Virus record (IMG/VR): IMGVR_UViG_3300050821_003228
Location: 33,818-97,817 of that record
Length of the DNA: 64,000 nucleotides
Reading direction: 5' to 3' (one strand)
Source: a virus
Of this stretch, positions 40,466-49,448 are shown piece after piece (position 1 is the first letter of the stretch; each line of letters opens with the position of its first letter). The notes under the pieces are model-generated. The model had not been told where the DNA came from, did no database searches, and saw only the letters and a list, made by a program, of their open reading frames with translations. Position numbers and translations under genes: made by a program.

Positions 40466-40843
40466 TTATTTCTTTCTCATTACTCTGAAATATTTGTTGA
40501 CAGGTACTATATTCCGTCGCCTCAATTCAAATCCTATTTCATTTTCTAGATGTGACTGCTGCTCTCTATTCAATTCCTCTATACCTAGTATATAATGATT
40601 GAAGAACTTTTGCAAGAGCGCCCGATCCATAAACTGTTTCAGTATATTATCTACATCACAACAGAAATCGGCCCGACATGGCGTAGCCGGATTTCTTGTA
40701 GGACTTGTGCCGCCCGTATAAACTGTTACATTCCGAAGATTATTACTTTTAAACCGTACATACGCCCCCGGATCATTTACATCACCAAATACTTCTAAAA
40801 ACGCCAACTTGTTAAAGTGGGTTTTCAACGACCAACGTTTCAC
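40466..40843 (-). CDS. Hypothetical protein
   Basis: 125 residues, GTG start after AAGGAAAAA and overlapping the EndoVII stop (GTGA). FCCDVDNILKQFMD and a charged C-terminus; no family recognised. Confidence 0.65.
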   Translation of the reverse strand: MKRWSLKTHFNKLAFLEVFGDVNDPGAYVRFKSNNLRNVTVYTGGTSPTRNPATPCRADFCCDVDNILKQFMDRALLQKFFNHYILGIEELNREQQSHLENEIGFELRRRNIVPVNKYFRVMRKK

Positions 40844-41202
40844 TTTTTCCTTTTTACAGGTGCCATCAATACTCCTCTAGTTTTTAGAATAGCTGCCCAT
40901 TTGTTCATATACGCGGCAAGCTTATTGGGATCAATTCCTTGTTTTTCCATATAACCAACCACGAATTTATTACATAAATAACATAACACGCCGCGAGTAC
41001 AGCGGCCACAGAATGTTGTTTTCTTGTCTTTACCTTTTGTTGGACAACAACCATGAAAATGATCTTGAAATGCCCGAAACTGTGGAAATTTCCGGCCACA
41101 GATTGCACACCCGCCGCCCTGTTCTTTCACTTGAAAATCAAACACTACTTTTGTTGTCTTATAAATTTTGCGTAATCTTAAATCTTGTGCTTTCGTACTC
41201 AA
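40840..41202 (-). CDS. Recombination endonuclease VII-like nuclease
   Basis: 120 residues, TTG start overlapping the kinase-like gene stop. GGGCAICGRKFPQFRAFQDHFHG (CxxC, DHxH) and RGVLCYLCNKFVVGYMEKQGID (LCxxCN..lG) match Endonuclease VII. It resolves branched DNA such as Holliday junctions before packaging, or acts as a homing nuclease of the same fold. Confidence 0.87.
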   Translation of the reverse strand: MSTKAQDLRLRKIYKTTKVVFDFQVKEQGGGCAICGRKFPQFRAFQDHFHGCCPTKGKDKKTTFCGRCTRGVLCYLCNKFVVGYMEKQGIDPNKLAAYMNKWAAILKTRGVLMAPVKRKK

Positions 41203-41669
41203 ATTAGTCCTAAATCTATTATAACATACTCACCATCTGCGTTACAAGCTACATTTGAACTATGCATATCGCCCGAATCGCCATTTATATCAAATAACAT
41301 GTTTCCTATAAAATCGGATACTATCCGGCCTTCGTTGTATTTCAACATTCTATATTTAGGCATCAAAATTATACCTTGTTTGTTAGCATAATAAACCTCT
41401 GGAAGATAGCGCCGAAGTAATTTGTATTTCTTATCTTTTTTTATTTTGTTAATTTTAGCTATTTCGATCAATGAATGCTCGACATTTTCATCCCAACTTA
41501 TAGACATTGGAATTTTAACAATTAAAGGTAATTTATTAATTTGATAAGTATTACGGAACACGCCTGAACCGATAGGATGAAGCGATAAACCAATATCAAG
41601 AATTTCATCAAGATTGGCCGGTTTGTGTTCTTTAAATAAAGCAATGACCTGATCTACATCAAGCTTCAT
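41199..41669 (-). CDS. Protein-kinase-like phosphotransferase
   Basis: 156 residues, small for a kinase. GSGVFRNTYQ (Gly-rich loop), LIVKIP (the Lys strand), GDMHSSNVACN (catalytic-loop Asp plus Asn) and VIIDLGL (DFG-like metal Asp) occur in the order of the kinase fold. Similar short phage proteins are known without assigned substrate. With PP2C (36.8 kb) and a dual-specificity phosphatase (55.1 kb) it suggests reversible phosphorylation. Confidence 0.6.
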   Translation of the reverse strand: MKLDVDQVIALFKEHKPANLDEILDIGLSLHPIGSGVFRNTYQINKLPLIVKIPMSISWDENVEHSLIEIAKINKIKKDKKYKLLRRYLPEVYYANKQGIILMPKYRMLKYNEGRIVSDFIGNMLFDINGDSGDMHSSNVACNADGEYVIIDLGLI

Positions 41670-43567
41670 ACAGTAATATTACCAATAACCCTTTCTGCTT
41701 CTTTAATAACATTCAACTCTCTTAGCGTGCTCGTTGCTCCATCGAACTCTAGTTTGACGCTGCCCCCGCCCGAATAACGAGTCAGCCCGATGTTAAAGTG
41801 TGTAATAGGATCAAAAGATTCGGCCCGTTCAGCGTAATCAGCAATATCTTTTTCCTTCAAATCGGCATCAAATGACTTTCGATGAATAGCAATCATAACA
41901 TCGCAATCCTTTGCTATTTGGCTTGCCCCATCTACATTATTCGTAGTAACGACCTTACCATCATAAAGACGGTGCGGCTGAAGAATACGAATCATTTTAA
42001 TCCCGTAGTCCTTCGCTATCTGACTCAAAACCTTACTGATCTGAGAAAGATGAATCGTTCGATTTTGATTAACTAAAGTTGTATCACATAATCTCTGAAT
42101 GTTGTCTATCATTACCCATTTTACACCATAACGACGAATACAATCTTTAATCAACTTATAAATATCATCAACTGTTTTATAGTGTGGATAACAGAAATAA
42201 AGCGTGCCGGGACGGTTTGCAGCTAATTGCCGTGCCCTTGGTATCGCTTTCTTAAACTGTTCTAACTGGAAACGATCAGATTTATCATCAGTCGGTATTA
42301 AATCTGGTACTCCAGTGACATGACTAACCCATTTCTTACTAAAGCGAAGAACTGTCATTTCAAGACAAATGATGACCGCGCTTTCTTCATATTTATTAAC
42401 GGCATATTCCAGCATGTTCATGCCAATTGTCGATTTGCCTATCTTCTCTGGCGCGACTAAATCTATAATATCTCCGTCTTCAAAGCCGACATACTTATTA
42501 ACAGATTCCCATGGTGTTCCGTACTTTGGACGCACCGAAGTCTTGCCTTTAAACATATCTTCTAATTCATCTAACGCGCCTTCTGTACTTGATACACCTT
42601 GGACATCAAATAATTGAGCATCTTGTTTTAGCTGCTCAAAATTTTCAAGATTTCCGTTTCCACTGACAAACCATTCGTTAAGGTCTTTACCCGGCTTTGT
42701 ACTTCCGTCAGAACTGCCGGATACGGGCACGGTAAAATTAGGCAATACGATCTTATAGCATTTTTCGATGCCAATCTTTGATGCAAGCGTTTGCGCCGAT
42801 TTTTGGCCGACTTTATCTGTGTCATAGCAAATATATATTTTCTCTGGCGCGATTCTATCAATTAATTCGATCCATAAAGACTTCTGAACATTCGCGCCCG
42901 GTACACCAACGATGTTATAAATACCATGATCCATCGCAGCTATGCAGTTAGCTTCACCCTCGACCATAATCAACTCGGTCAGCCCTTCATGCAATATTTC
43001 TCCGTTATAAAGCGGAGCATCCCAACCCTTCGGGCTACTAAACGCCTTTTCTGCCGGGGGTAATGTCCTGTAATGAACATAAATCGGCTTACCTTGTACT
43101 AAGTACGGATAAACTAGTGCTCTGACTTCATTCGTTTCTTTGAAGTACCTTCGAGTCAGCCCGAGTTTTTGTTTCTCTATAATCTCTCTACTGAACCCGC
43201 GCTCGTTAATCAAATAATCAAGAACATCAATATCTTCTAATAAAGCCTGATGTAATACGTCTATATCAGGCAATTGTTCTTGTTCACGTTCGCCCGGCCT
43301 GCTCCAATTTGAGGGAGACATAACTCCCGGTACTTCTAGTCCAAGATGTTCTCTAAGTCTTCGCCCATTGCCTGAAACCCCGCATTTATGACAAATAAAT
43401 AGATTATCACGATTAGTTCCATCAGCAATGACGTAAAAATGCCCGTAGCCCGATTTCTTACAAAAAGGGCAGGTTTCTAATTCTAATTTATCGCCGTTTT
43501 CCTTATAATTCCATCCTTGTGACTTAACTAACTGTAATGCTTTACTATTCTCGGCAATCTCTAACAT
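41666..43567 (-). CDS. Primase-helicase (T7 gp4-like)
   Basis: 633 residues: zinc finger C33/C36...C59/C62, Toprim primase core with VEGE (about 201-204) and YDTD (247-250), then a DnaB-like RecA-fold helicase with Walker A APEKIGKS (371-378), AVIICLEMTVLRFSKKW and WVMIDNIQRL (Walker B). Combines primer synthesis and fork unwinding. Leaderless start: the -10 box is 5 nt from its ATG. Confidence 0.9.
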   Translation of the reverse strand: MLEIAENSKALQLVKSQGWNYKENGDKLELETCPFCKKSGYGHFYVIADGTNRDNLFICHKCGVSGNGRRLREHLGLEVPGVMSPSNWSRPGEREQEQLPDIDVLHQALLEDIDVLDYLINERGFSREIIEKQKLGLTRRYFKETNEVRALVYPYLVQGKPIYVHYRTLPPAEKAFSSPKGWDAPLYNGEILHEGLTELIMVEGEANCIAAMDHGIYNIVGVPGANVQKSLWIELIDRIAPEKIYICYDTDKVGQKSAQTLASKIGIEKCYKIVLPNFTVPVSGSSDGSTKPGKDLNEWFVSGNGNLENFEQLKQDAQLFDVQGVSSTEGALDELEDMFKGKTSVRPKYGTPWESVNKYVGFEDGDIIDLVAPEKIGKSTIGMNMLEYAVNKYEESAVIICLEMTVLRFSKKWVSHVTGVPDLIPTDDKSDRFQLEQFKKAIPRARQLAANRPGTLYFCYPHYKTVDDIYKLIKDCIRRYGVKWVMIDNIQRLCDTTLVNQNRTIHLSQISKVLSQIAKDYGIKMIRILQPHRLYDGKVVTTNNVDGASQIAKDCDVMIAIHRKSFDADLKEKDIADYAERAESFDPITHFNIGLTRYSGGGSVKLEFDGATSTLRELNVIKEAERVIGNITV

Positions 43568-43572
43568 ACTTA

Positions 43573-43601
43573 ATTATATCATTCTCGATAGATGAAGTCA
43601 A
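43573..43601 (-). promoter_or_regulatory. Sigma70-type promoter, leaderless, of the primase-helicase
   Basis: On the minus strand TTGACT (43601-43596), 17-nt spacer, TATAAT (43578-43573), 5 nt to ATG at 43567. It lies inside the 3' end of the frameshifted HExxH gene. Confidence 0.8.
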
Positions 43602-43933
43602 AAGCTTCTTGTGTTAGATAGCCTAAATGATATGCCACAACTTCGTCATCAAACTCAGCACCTACCCGGTCACATATTTTACGGGCACAGTGCCAACATT
43701 CATGGGCTATAGTACCAACCTTACATTTTATCAGGGAATACTAAATAGGATATGCCAACAGCACCGATCCAAATGTGCATTGCCTCACATTCATCAGCTT
43801 TATGTGGTATATCGTATAATTTAAAAATCTTTTTGATTGACCGTTGCAGATCGTTACTAACTATAATTCTTACTGAATAATCAGCAAAAACAGGGAATTT
43901 TATTACTTTTGAGCGTTCTTTAAATTTTTTCAT
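43579..43933 (-). pseudogene. HExxH metallopeptidase-like gene split by a frameshift
   Basis: The first frame (43933-43721) gives MKKFKERSKV...ISYLVFPDKM and stops at TAA. The +1 frame continues without a break as KVGTIAHECWHCARKICDRVGAEFDDEVVAYHLGYLTQEAF to a TGA at 43579. Together they read as one roughly 117-residue protein with HExxH (HECWH) and a following Glu, like phage proteins of the TIAHE..H type. The shift is at GATAAAATGTAAG (about 43721-43733). Confidence 0.7.
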
Positions 43934-44289
43934 GTTTGCGGCGTAATGATGACATAATCAACGCCAACTTTCTTTAATCCGATCAATTCTGCGGCCCGCT
44001 CTGATAAGTCAATTGTTCGGCCCTTGATCCACGGACCACGATCATTAACTCTAACAGTTACAGATAACCTTGTTCGTGGATAATATACAGTCAATATAGT
44101 GTTTTTAGGATAAAATTGGGATGCACAGGTCAATTCTTTAGGATTAAATGCTTCTCCGTAGGCCGTTTTCTTACCAGCAAATCTAATTCCGTAAAATGAT
44201 GCTAACCCGCGAGTTATTGGCAATTTAGTTAACATAGCGCCCATAGTTAATGTTAACATCATTATTATAACAATTGTTAACTTAATCAT
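43930..44289 (-). CDS. RlpA-like double-psi beta-barrel protein
   Basis: A 119-residue protein. N-terminal hydrophobic signal/anchor (IVIIMMLTLTMGAML), then GLASFYGIRFAGKKTAYGEAF, LTCAS, VRVNDRGPW and RTIDLSERAAELIGL, the RlpA signature with the catalytic-type Asp/His region. RlpA proteins cleave or bind naked glycan strands. A cell-wall role during lysis or entry is likely. Confidence 0.85.
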   Translation of the reverse strand: MIKLTIVIIMMLTLTMGAMLTKLPITRGLASFYGIRFAGKKTAYGEAFNPKELTCASQFYPKNTILTVYYPRTRLSVTVRVNDRGPWIKGRTIDLSERAAELIGLKKVGVDYVIITPQT

Positions 44290-44645
44290 CAGGCATTATT
44301 CCTTGAAATTCATTCAATACAGTTCCGCAGCGGACTTTACTCCACAATTCTTTCCTGTTAATCCAAAGAAGACGATCTAATACTTTGAAGGCCGTTTCTA
44401 TGTCGGGCCGGGTTCCCTTATAATTCTTCTCATTCAATCGAGCACCTAATGCCCAATTGCCCGATTCTGGCTTCAATTCTAGGAAATCGCCGTCTGGGAG
44501 GAGCACTTGGAATCCGGCCCCCATTCGTTCCCAAGTATACCCATCCCGAACTTCGGGCCGCCCTTTTTTTGGTACTGCTACGGCCTTACCCTCGATAATA
44601 TTGTTGTTCCAAGCATTGTGCTTTTAATTTTTGCGTTCTCGATCA
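44282..44645 (-). pseudogene. Hypothetical gene interrupted by a frameshift near its start
   Basis: The natural start is ATG 44645, which overlaps the phosphoesterase stop and has GAGGT in front, giving MIENAKIK. At ATTAAAAGC (about 44617) the reading must slip -1 to continue as KHNAWNNNIIEGKAVAVP, then KKGRPEVRDGYTWERM and a further 79 residues to 44282. The downstream frame is open but has no start codon before 44524. Function not recognised. Confidence 0.6.
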
Positions 44646-45278
44646 TATTGTAACCTCAAATGGATTATATACCACTTTATAAGATTCATCAACAACGGTT
44701 GAATTATAGAATTTAGTACCATTCAACTCATATTCACCGCGCCCACCATGTAAATGTCCAAATGTATGAATCTTAGGTTTAACTTCTAACACTCTAGTCA
44801 GAAGATCATCACACCCGGCTGAAATACCATCTTGAATTCGATCTAAAATCTTATGGGGCGGGCCGTGCGTAATAAGTACATCAGTATCGCCCGGTATGGC
44901 ATCCCAAAAACGCTTAATTTTCAGTCCACGGTCAACGTTAAACGCCCAATCAGAAAACCACGGAGTCATTGGTGAACCGTAGAATTTTAGTCCTTGTATC
45001 GTTACAGCACTATTCTGAAGATAATAAACACCGGCCTCAAGCATCATGTCTCTTGCTTTCTTCTGGCGATGATCTTCAAAGCAAAAATCATGGTTTCCGG
45101 CGATAGTCACGATTTGCTGATAACGATCAGTTTGTTTCTTGAACCAATCGGCCACTTTAGCCAATTCATCTAATGAACCAGACATAGTAAGGTCGCCACT
45201 ATGAATCAAAATATCACCTTCCGGCAGGTTGACCTTATCGTGTTGTCCGTGCGTGTCTGAAATTAGTATTAGTCGCAT
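44643..45278 (-). CDS. Calcineurin-like metallophosphoesterase
   Basis: A 211-residue protein. SDTHGQHD, HSGDLTMSG, IAGNHDFCF, THGPPHKILD and HTFGHLHGGRG are the five metal-binding motifs of the superfamily. Phage relatives act on nucleic acid ends or nucleotides; the substrate is unknown here. Confidence 0.9.
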   Translation of the reverse strand: MRLILISDTHGQHDKVNLPEGDILIHSGDLTMSGSLDELAKVADWFKKQTDRYQQIVTIAGNHDFCFEDHRQKKARDMMLEAGVYYLQNSAVTIQGLKFYGSPMTPWFSDWAFNVDRGLKIKRFWDAIPGDTDVLITHGPPHKILDRIQDGISAGCDDLLTRVLEVKPKIHTFGHLHGGRGEYELNGTKFYNSTVVDESYKVVYNPFEVTI

Positions 45279-45284
45279 AGATAT

Positions 45285-45713
45285 TTACCAATTTATTGTG
45301 TAGAATGCAGTATAAGTAGTACATTCATATTCACTTCCGTTAGTTTCCGAATATGAATAATGCTCTTGTGGATTAACGCTCTCCTCAATAATATAACCGG
45401 ACCTTCTATATTCATCAAGAATTTTAGTAACTTCTTTAATGTAAGGATGAAATTTAAAGGCTTTTTCTGCCTCTGTTCGATAATCATAGCCGGGTTGTAA
45501 ATCTTTAGTACAATAGGTCTTTCCGGCTTTAACTGCATCTGCTATCTCAGAGTCTAAGTATGATTTAAACCAAAATAAGTAATCTTTTTTATCTTTCTTT
45601 GCTTTTTCGATAGCTTCTAAAGCTTTATTTTTCTCTCTTTCTTCTCTTGCCTTATTTCTATCGTCTACAACTTTCTGGGCCGTTAATCGCGCCGCTTTAG
45701 CGTTCATAATCAT
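45285..45713 (-). CDS. Charged coiled-coil protein
   Basis: 142 residues from ATG 45713 (GGGAG 9 nt upstream); a TTG at 45722 is a weaker choice. Lys/Glu-rich coiled coil in residues about 10-50, then a globular part ending in TYTAFYTINW. Overlaps the upstream HNH gene by 4 nt. Confidence 0.65.
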   Translation of the reverse strand: MIMNAKAARLTAQKVVDDRNKAREEREKNKALEAIEKAKKDKKDYLFWFKSYLDSEIADAVKAGKTYCTKDLQPGYDYRTEAEKAFKFHPYIKEVTKILDEYRRSGYIIEESVNPQEHYSYSETNGSEYECTTYTAFYTINW

Positions 45714-45970
45714 GGCTTCCAACTCCCTCTTGGAACGAACTTCACATCAACATTACGATTATACACCTTTATAACAATTAAATCAAGGTCTTTGTGATGA
45801 ACCGCATTATGGCAGGTGATACAAAGGCATAAAAGATTGTTCAAAACGTCTTTACCGCCCCGGCCCTTAAACTTTATGTGGTGGGGCGTTAATCCGGCCC
45901 GATTATGACAATAACGACATTTCCAGTCATCACGAATATAAACTTTTAAAGCGAGACTTTTAGAAATCAC
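45710..45970 (-). CDS. Small HNH endonuclease
   Basis: 86 residues: VYIRDDWKCRYCHNRAGLTPHHIKFKGRGG...NNLLCLCITCHNAVH, a minimal HNH domain with two zinc CxxC pairs. Overlaps the HAD gene by 11 nt. Confidence 0.88.
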   Translation of the reverse strand: MISKSLALKVYIRDDWKCRYCHNRAGLTPHHIKFKGRGGKDVLNNLLCLCITCHNAVHHKDLDLIVIKVYNRNVDVKFVPRGSWKP

Positions 45971-46424
45971 CGGGCGGCTCTAATTCATCTTCTAAATCTT
46001 CTGCTCTCCTATGCTCTAAAATTAGAGCTTCTCGCAGTATAGTAATTACTTCATCTTTCTCAGCAATAATCTCTTGCATCGTAGTTCCTGTATTCGGTTG
46101 TAGCTGGACTGCACGGTCGTCCCATAGTTCGTACATGTGAAAGTCTTTTTCTGCTGTAATTGGTAGAATCTGGCCGATATACTTCAGACACCACTCTTGT
46201 ATCAATCCTTGTTGTAATTTATGCTGATCAGGAAATTCATTCGCGCCGTTTTTATAAACTCGGGCAGTCATGATCTTAACATTCTTTCCTTCTTTTAACC
46301 ATTGCTTCACACGATTGACCATCTTCGGTATCGGCGCACCAATTGAACCATCATTTCGCCAACCATCGTAGATAGCGAGCGAACCGTCTAAATCAACTCC
46401 AATCCAACCTTTATCATGGGACAT
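45960..46424 (-). CDS. HAD-like hydrolase
   Basis: A 154-residue protein. GVDLDGSLAIYD (motif I DxD), KIMTARVY (motif II T/S), and WDDRAVQLQPNTG (motif IV D) with a lysine between them. Matches the small phage HAD family (polynucleotide 3'-phosphatase-like or nucleotidase). A C-terminal helix (VITILREALILEHRRAEDLE) may oligomerise. Confidence 0.82.
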   Translation of the reverse strand: MSHDKGWIGVDLDGSLAIYDGWRNDGSIGAPIPKMVNRVKQWLKEGKNVKIMTARVYKNGANEFPDQHKLQQGLIQEWCLKYIGQILPITAEKDFHMYELWDDRAVQLQPNTGTTMQEIIAEKDEVITILREALILEHRRAEDLEDELEPPGDF

Positions 46425-46726
46425 AAACTGCTACCTCCGGTAATCTCTCAGTTCCTTCTGTATACGTTAACTTTCTCTCAACCGTGTAATAATAAGTCTT
46501 TTCAGTTTCGGGCGGATTATCAACAAATTTGGCATCTTGAAGATGTTCGGTTTATGACTTCATAATACCCGCCCCTCGTAGTTGATCTTAATACTGTGTC
46601 ATAAGAATTACTATCCCATTCAAGATAGACTTGATGATTGCTGACGTTCGCCCGAATTGAAGAGGCAAACGCGGTTAGAACGGCCAAGACTGTTATAAAA
46701 CTGTAAAGTGTTACAAAAAATTTCAC
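46414..46726 (-). pseudogene. Fibronectin-III-like exported protein split by a frameshift
   Basis: The first frame gives a signal (FFVTLYSFITVLAVLTAFASS) and VSNHQVYLEWDSNSYDTVLRSTTRGGYYEVI, then wanders to a stop at 46520. Removing one A in ATAAACC (about 46555) lets it continue as TEHLQDAKFVDNPPETEKTYYYTVERKL to TGA at 46414, which restores a clear Fn3 pattern. Confidence 0.7.
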
Positions 46727-46914
46727 AAATAGGACGGTCCCTTACCGTTGTAACCTTCTTGAACTGTGCTATAAGTTGTAGGCATAACTTTCTCAATCAC
46801 TGCCCGAACTTCCTCATTTTCCCAAGCAATCGGCCAATTATGGCCCTGTGCCTTCTGGATTAAAGTTCTAAGAATTCTTAATTCATGATCATCAAATTGA
46901 ACATTAAACGACAT
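46723..46914 (-). CDS. Hypothetical protein
   Basis: 63 residues from ATG 46914 with GAAGGT in front. MSFNVQFDDHELRILRTLIQKAQGHNWPIAW..., helical, unknown. Overlaps the neighbours at both ends. Confidence 0.6.
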   Translation of the reverse strand: MSFNVQFDDHELRILRTLIQKAQGHNWPIAWENEEVRAVIEKVMPTTYSTVQEGYNGKGPSYL

Positions 46915-47638
46915 ATTCACCTTCTAACGTTTCAGACTTTAATTCGCCAGCTAAGAATTGATTGGCCGGATTCAAAAGATACTCAACACTAATCATTTCT
47001 AACGCTTTACCGTCACTATAATCCTGTGCCATACCTTCTGAGTCTTTAGATGCAGTTCCGAGATTCTTTTTACAAAGCTGGAAGGCAGGTGTAACGGTCT
47101 GTTCAAATGCTTGTTTGTTAAGGCAAATATTAACCCAAACAGTGTCGTTATCACCGACAAATCCTTTAAGCGTTCGCACATAACTCTTCAATTCACCAAT
47201 AGTCATATCGGGCGCTTTTGTTACTAATCCGCGCACGATGTCACTCATCAACTCAGTACTTCCATCCTCTTTCTCGTATGTGATCGCCCGACCTTCATTA
47301 TCTGTTACATCAAGGCTAGAAATCTCCCTCAGCTTCCCGATACCAACAGGTTCATAGACCTCTCTCGGTATTTCTACTTCACCCATTACGTCTACCATAC
47401 GAACTAGATAATGGGCCTTACTCGTTTTCAATTCTAGCCCTTCGATATACTCAGCAAAACTGCCGAAGCCATAATTCTTATAAAATCCATTCCTTTTCAC
47501 TTGGTACAAAAGTTCTGCCAAATCAAACGTTGACCTATTTATCGAGTAAATCAACTTCTCAAGTTTCTTACGTGTCTCTTCAGCTTCCCCTGCAACCGTT
47601 TCCCCTACTATCGCATAGGGAACCATCATTTCATTCAT
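46904..47638 (-). CDS. Helical hypothetical protein
   Basis: A 244-residue protein. RSTFDLAELLYQVKRNGFYKNYGFGSFAEYIEGL resembles the N-terminal helices of phage DUF proteins that precede ParB-like or DNA-binding modules (F..ya.eelgl...ayylv pattern). LKTSKAHYLVRMVDV supports that. Probably DNA-associated; unproven. Confidence 0.6.
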   Translation of the reverse strand: MNEMMVPYAIVGETVAGEAEETRKKLEKLIYSINRSTFDLAELLYQVKRNGFYKNYGFGSFAEYIEGLELKTSKAHYLVRMVDVMGEVEIPREVYEPVGIGKLREISSLDVTDNEGRAITYEKEDGSTELMSDIVRGLVTKAPDMTIGELKSYVRTLKGFVGDNDTVWVNICLNKQAFEQTVTPAFQLCKKNLGTASKDSEGMAQDYSDGKALEMISVEYLLNPANQFLAGELKSETLEGEYVV

Positions 47639-47844
47639 AATTTTCCTAATTTTACATCAGACAGATTGTAAGGTAAGCGGGCGGTTTCCATATATACCCA
47701 ATGTGTAGTATATGGAATGTCTAAAATATCTAACATATCATCGGCTTCATAAGAGTGATTTTCTCTTACTAATTTGCCGTTAATATAGATACCAACCCAA
47801 TCGCCCGAATTGTCATTAACAAATACAATATCTTGTTTTTTCAT
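47635..47844 (-). CDS. Small hypothetical protein
   Basis: A 69-residue protein. VFVNDNSGDWVGIYINGKLVRENHSYEADDMLDIL is a pattern seen in many small phage proteins of unknown function. ATGA overlap with the next gene. Confidence 0.6.
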   Translation of the reverse strand: MKKQDIVFVNDNSGDWVGIYINGKLVRENHSYEADDMLDILDIPYTTHWVYMETARLPYNLSDVKLGKL

Positions 47845-47911
47845 TTAAACCTTTTTAAAGGGGCGGCACAAACTTATACCATGTACCGCCTCCACCAACT
47901 AGTCAACTAGA

Positions 47912-48751
47912 CTAGATTTCAATGTATTCCTGCTCTCCCGGCTCACTCAACTCTGAGACGACTTCAATTTCAGCTACTCCCGCTGCTTCAGCCTTCGCCT
48001 GTTGTTTCTGAGTAGCTAACTTACTGTTAGTATACTGGATGAAAACCGGCCCGAATGTCGCCTTTTCTTCCTCGGCTAATCGACGGAATTCAGTCATTTT
48101 AAGGACAAAATTCTTTTGATTTCCGGGCACAACCGTGATCTTAAAGCGAACATCGAAAATATTAGGATTACCGCCCGATGCCTTAATCGTTAACAATTGG
48201 CGCATGATATTCTTCATGCCCTTCTCAAATTCAGCCTGAGACGCGCCACGGATGTACATCTGAAGTGGAAGCTTCGTTGCTGTGTCAATAAAGACTGCAT
48301 AATACGTAGTTTCACACTTCGGAATTAGATTACGCTTCTGGAGATTGGGCAACTGTGACTCGCGCCACGGCCCCCAAGCATCATTATTATCGGTATTATG
48401 ACGACAATTCGCGCAGAGGATTGATTGAGGATCAACGGCCCGATCATCCGGGCGAATATTATCACGGCTGAAGCACATCAATGTGTCTGGACTCTTATTC
48501 TCTCCAACGTGATAGTTCTTAATTTCCTTAGGCATCGCCAGAAGCGCAACTGTCAACTCAGTGAATACTTCGCCCGTTTCTTTCACATAAAGTGATCCCG
48601 GCTTGACATTCTCTTTCAGAAAGGCATCGGACATATTCTGTACGATACTCAGCGTAGCAGGAGATAATTCAGCAAACTTACCTGAATAATCAATCCCCTG
48701 ACCGCCCTCTTGTAATTGGTTCTGTCCCACGATAGCTAAAGCTGTACTCAT
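47912..48751 (-). CDS. Hypothetical phage protein with Cys cluster
   Basis: A 279-residue protein, site AGGAG before ATG. A middle cluster CFSRDN...SILCANCRH...IPKCETTYYAVFID suggests bound metal; the C-terminus is Glu-rich. Size and the pattern of a conserved core flanked by acidic tail recall single-strand DNA-binding or recombination accessory proteins, but no family is recognised. Confidence 0.6.
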   Translation of the reverse strand: MSTALAIVGQNQLQEGGQGIDYSGKFAELSPATLSIVQNMSDAFLKENVKPGSLYVKETGEVFTELTVALLAMPKEIKNYHVGENKSPDTLMCFSRDNIRPDDRAVDPQSILCANCRHNTDNNDAWGPWRESQLPNLQKRNLIPKCETTYYAVFIDTATKLPLQMYIRGASQAEFEKGMKNIMRQLLTIKASGGNPNIFDVRFKITVVPGNQKNFVLKMTEFRRLAEEEKATFGPVFIQYTNSKLATQKQQAKAEAAGVAEIEVVSELSEPGEQEYIEI

Positions 48752-49291
48752 TTATTCTCCTGTCTCAATAAAATGTTCAATTCGAGCAACTGTTACTTTC
48801 GCATAAGCCTTAGTTCCCGGCTTAATCGCTTCGAGTCGTTTTGCAAATTCATCCGGCCAACCAATATATTCCCCGGTTTCATCATTATATTCGGCTTCCC
48901 AATATTTCAAAAAGAAAAGTTTTGCCGCTTCAAGATAAGACAAACCTAACGCTTCAGCAGCCTGTTTAGGCGTATTCCGCGAAAATTCATAAACTTCAAT
49001 ATCAGAATCAAAATTTTTAATAATCTGTTTTGGTTTAATTATTCCAGAAAGAATGCAAAGATTTCCAGCAATACAGCCTACAGCGCCACAGGGCGGCTTT
49101 TGTTCAACCACAGTAGCTTCATAATAACTGCTGTTTTCTAATTCTCGTAGTTGTTCTTTATCTTTAAATATCTTTGGATCAACGATTTCTCCCCAAAGTG
49201 TGAGATTAAATCGTTTTGGTTCTTCAAGAATGTAAGCTTCAAGTTTACGCAGTAGATCAACCGTTTTCTTACTCAGTTTCGTTTTTGTCAT
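48752..49291 (-). CDS. Hypothetical phage protein with CGAVGCIAG motif
   Basis: A 179-residue protein, site AGAGGAG. CGAVGCIAGNLCIL followed by AAEALGLSYLEAAKLFF is a recurrent phage family of unknown function. Abuts the next gene by zero bases. Confidence 0.65.
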   Translation of the reverse strand: MTKTKLSKKTVDLLRKLEAYILEEPKRFNLTLWGEIVDPKIFKDKEQLRELENSSYYEATVVEQKPPCGAVGCIAGNLCILSGIIKPKQIIKNFDSDIEVYEFSRNTPKQAAEALGLSYLEAAKLFFLKYWEAEYNDETGEYIGWPDEFAKRLEAIKPGTKAYAKVTVARIEHFIETGE

Positions 49292-49448
49292 GTGAATCTC
49301 CTCTATTTAATTTAATCAATTTCTTGATATACGCCCGATGCCGTTCCTCAGCCTGTTCATAGTTAATGATACAAATTGAGACATCAGCAATACGATCAAT
49401 CTCAATTACATCGTCCCGATGGACACTTGGAAATGTTAAATCTAACAT
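49269..49448 (-). CDS. 59-residue hypothetical protein
   Basis: MLDLTFPSVHRDDVIEIDR..., overlapping upstream (TAATG) and downstream (23 nt) genes. Unknown. Confidence 0.6.
   Translation of the reverse strand: MLDLTFPSVHRDDVIEIDRIADVSICIINYEQAEERHRAYIKKLIKLNRGDSHDKNETE

Noticed and set aside
44480-44620. Programmed -1 frameshift on the A7 run
   Set aside because: An initial misread of six A gave a slippery heptamer; with seven A the frame continues without a shift. The real disruption is upstream at ATTAAAAGC.
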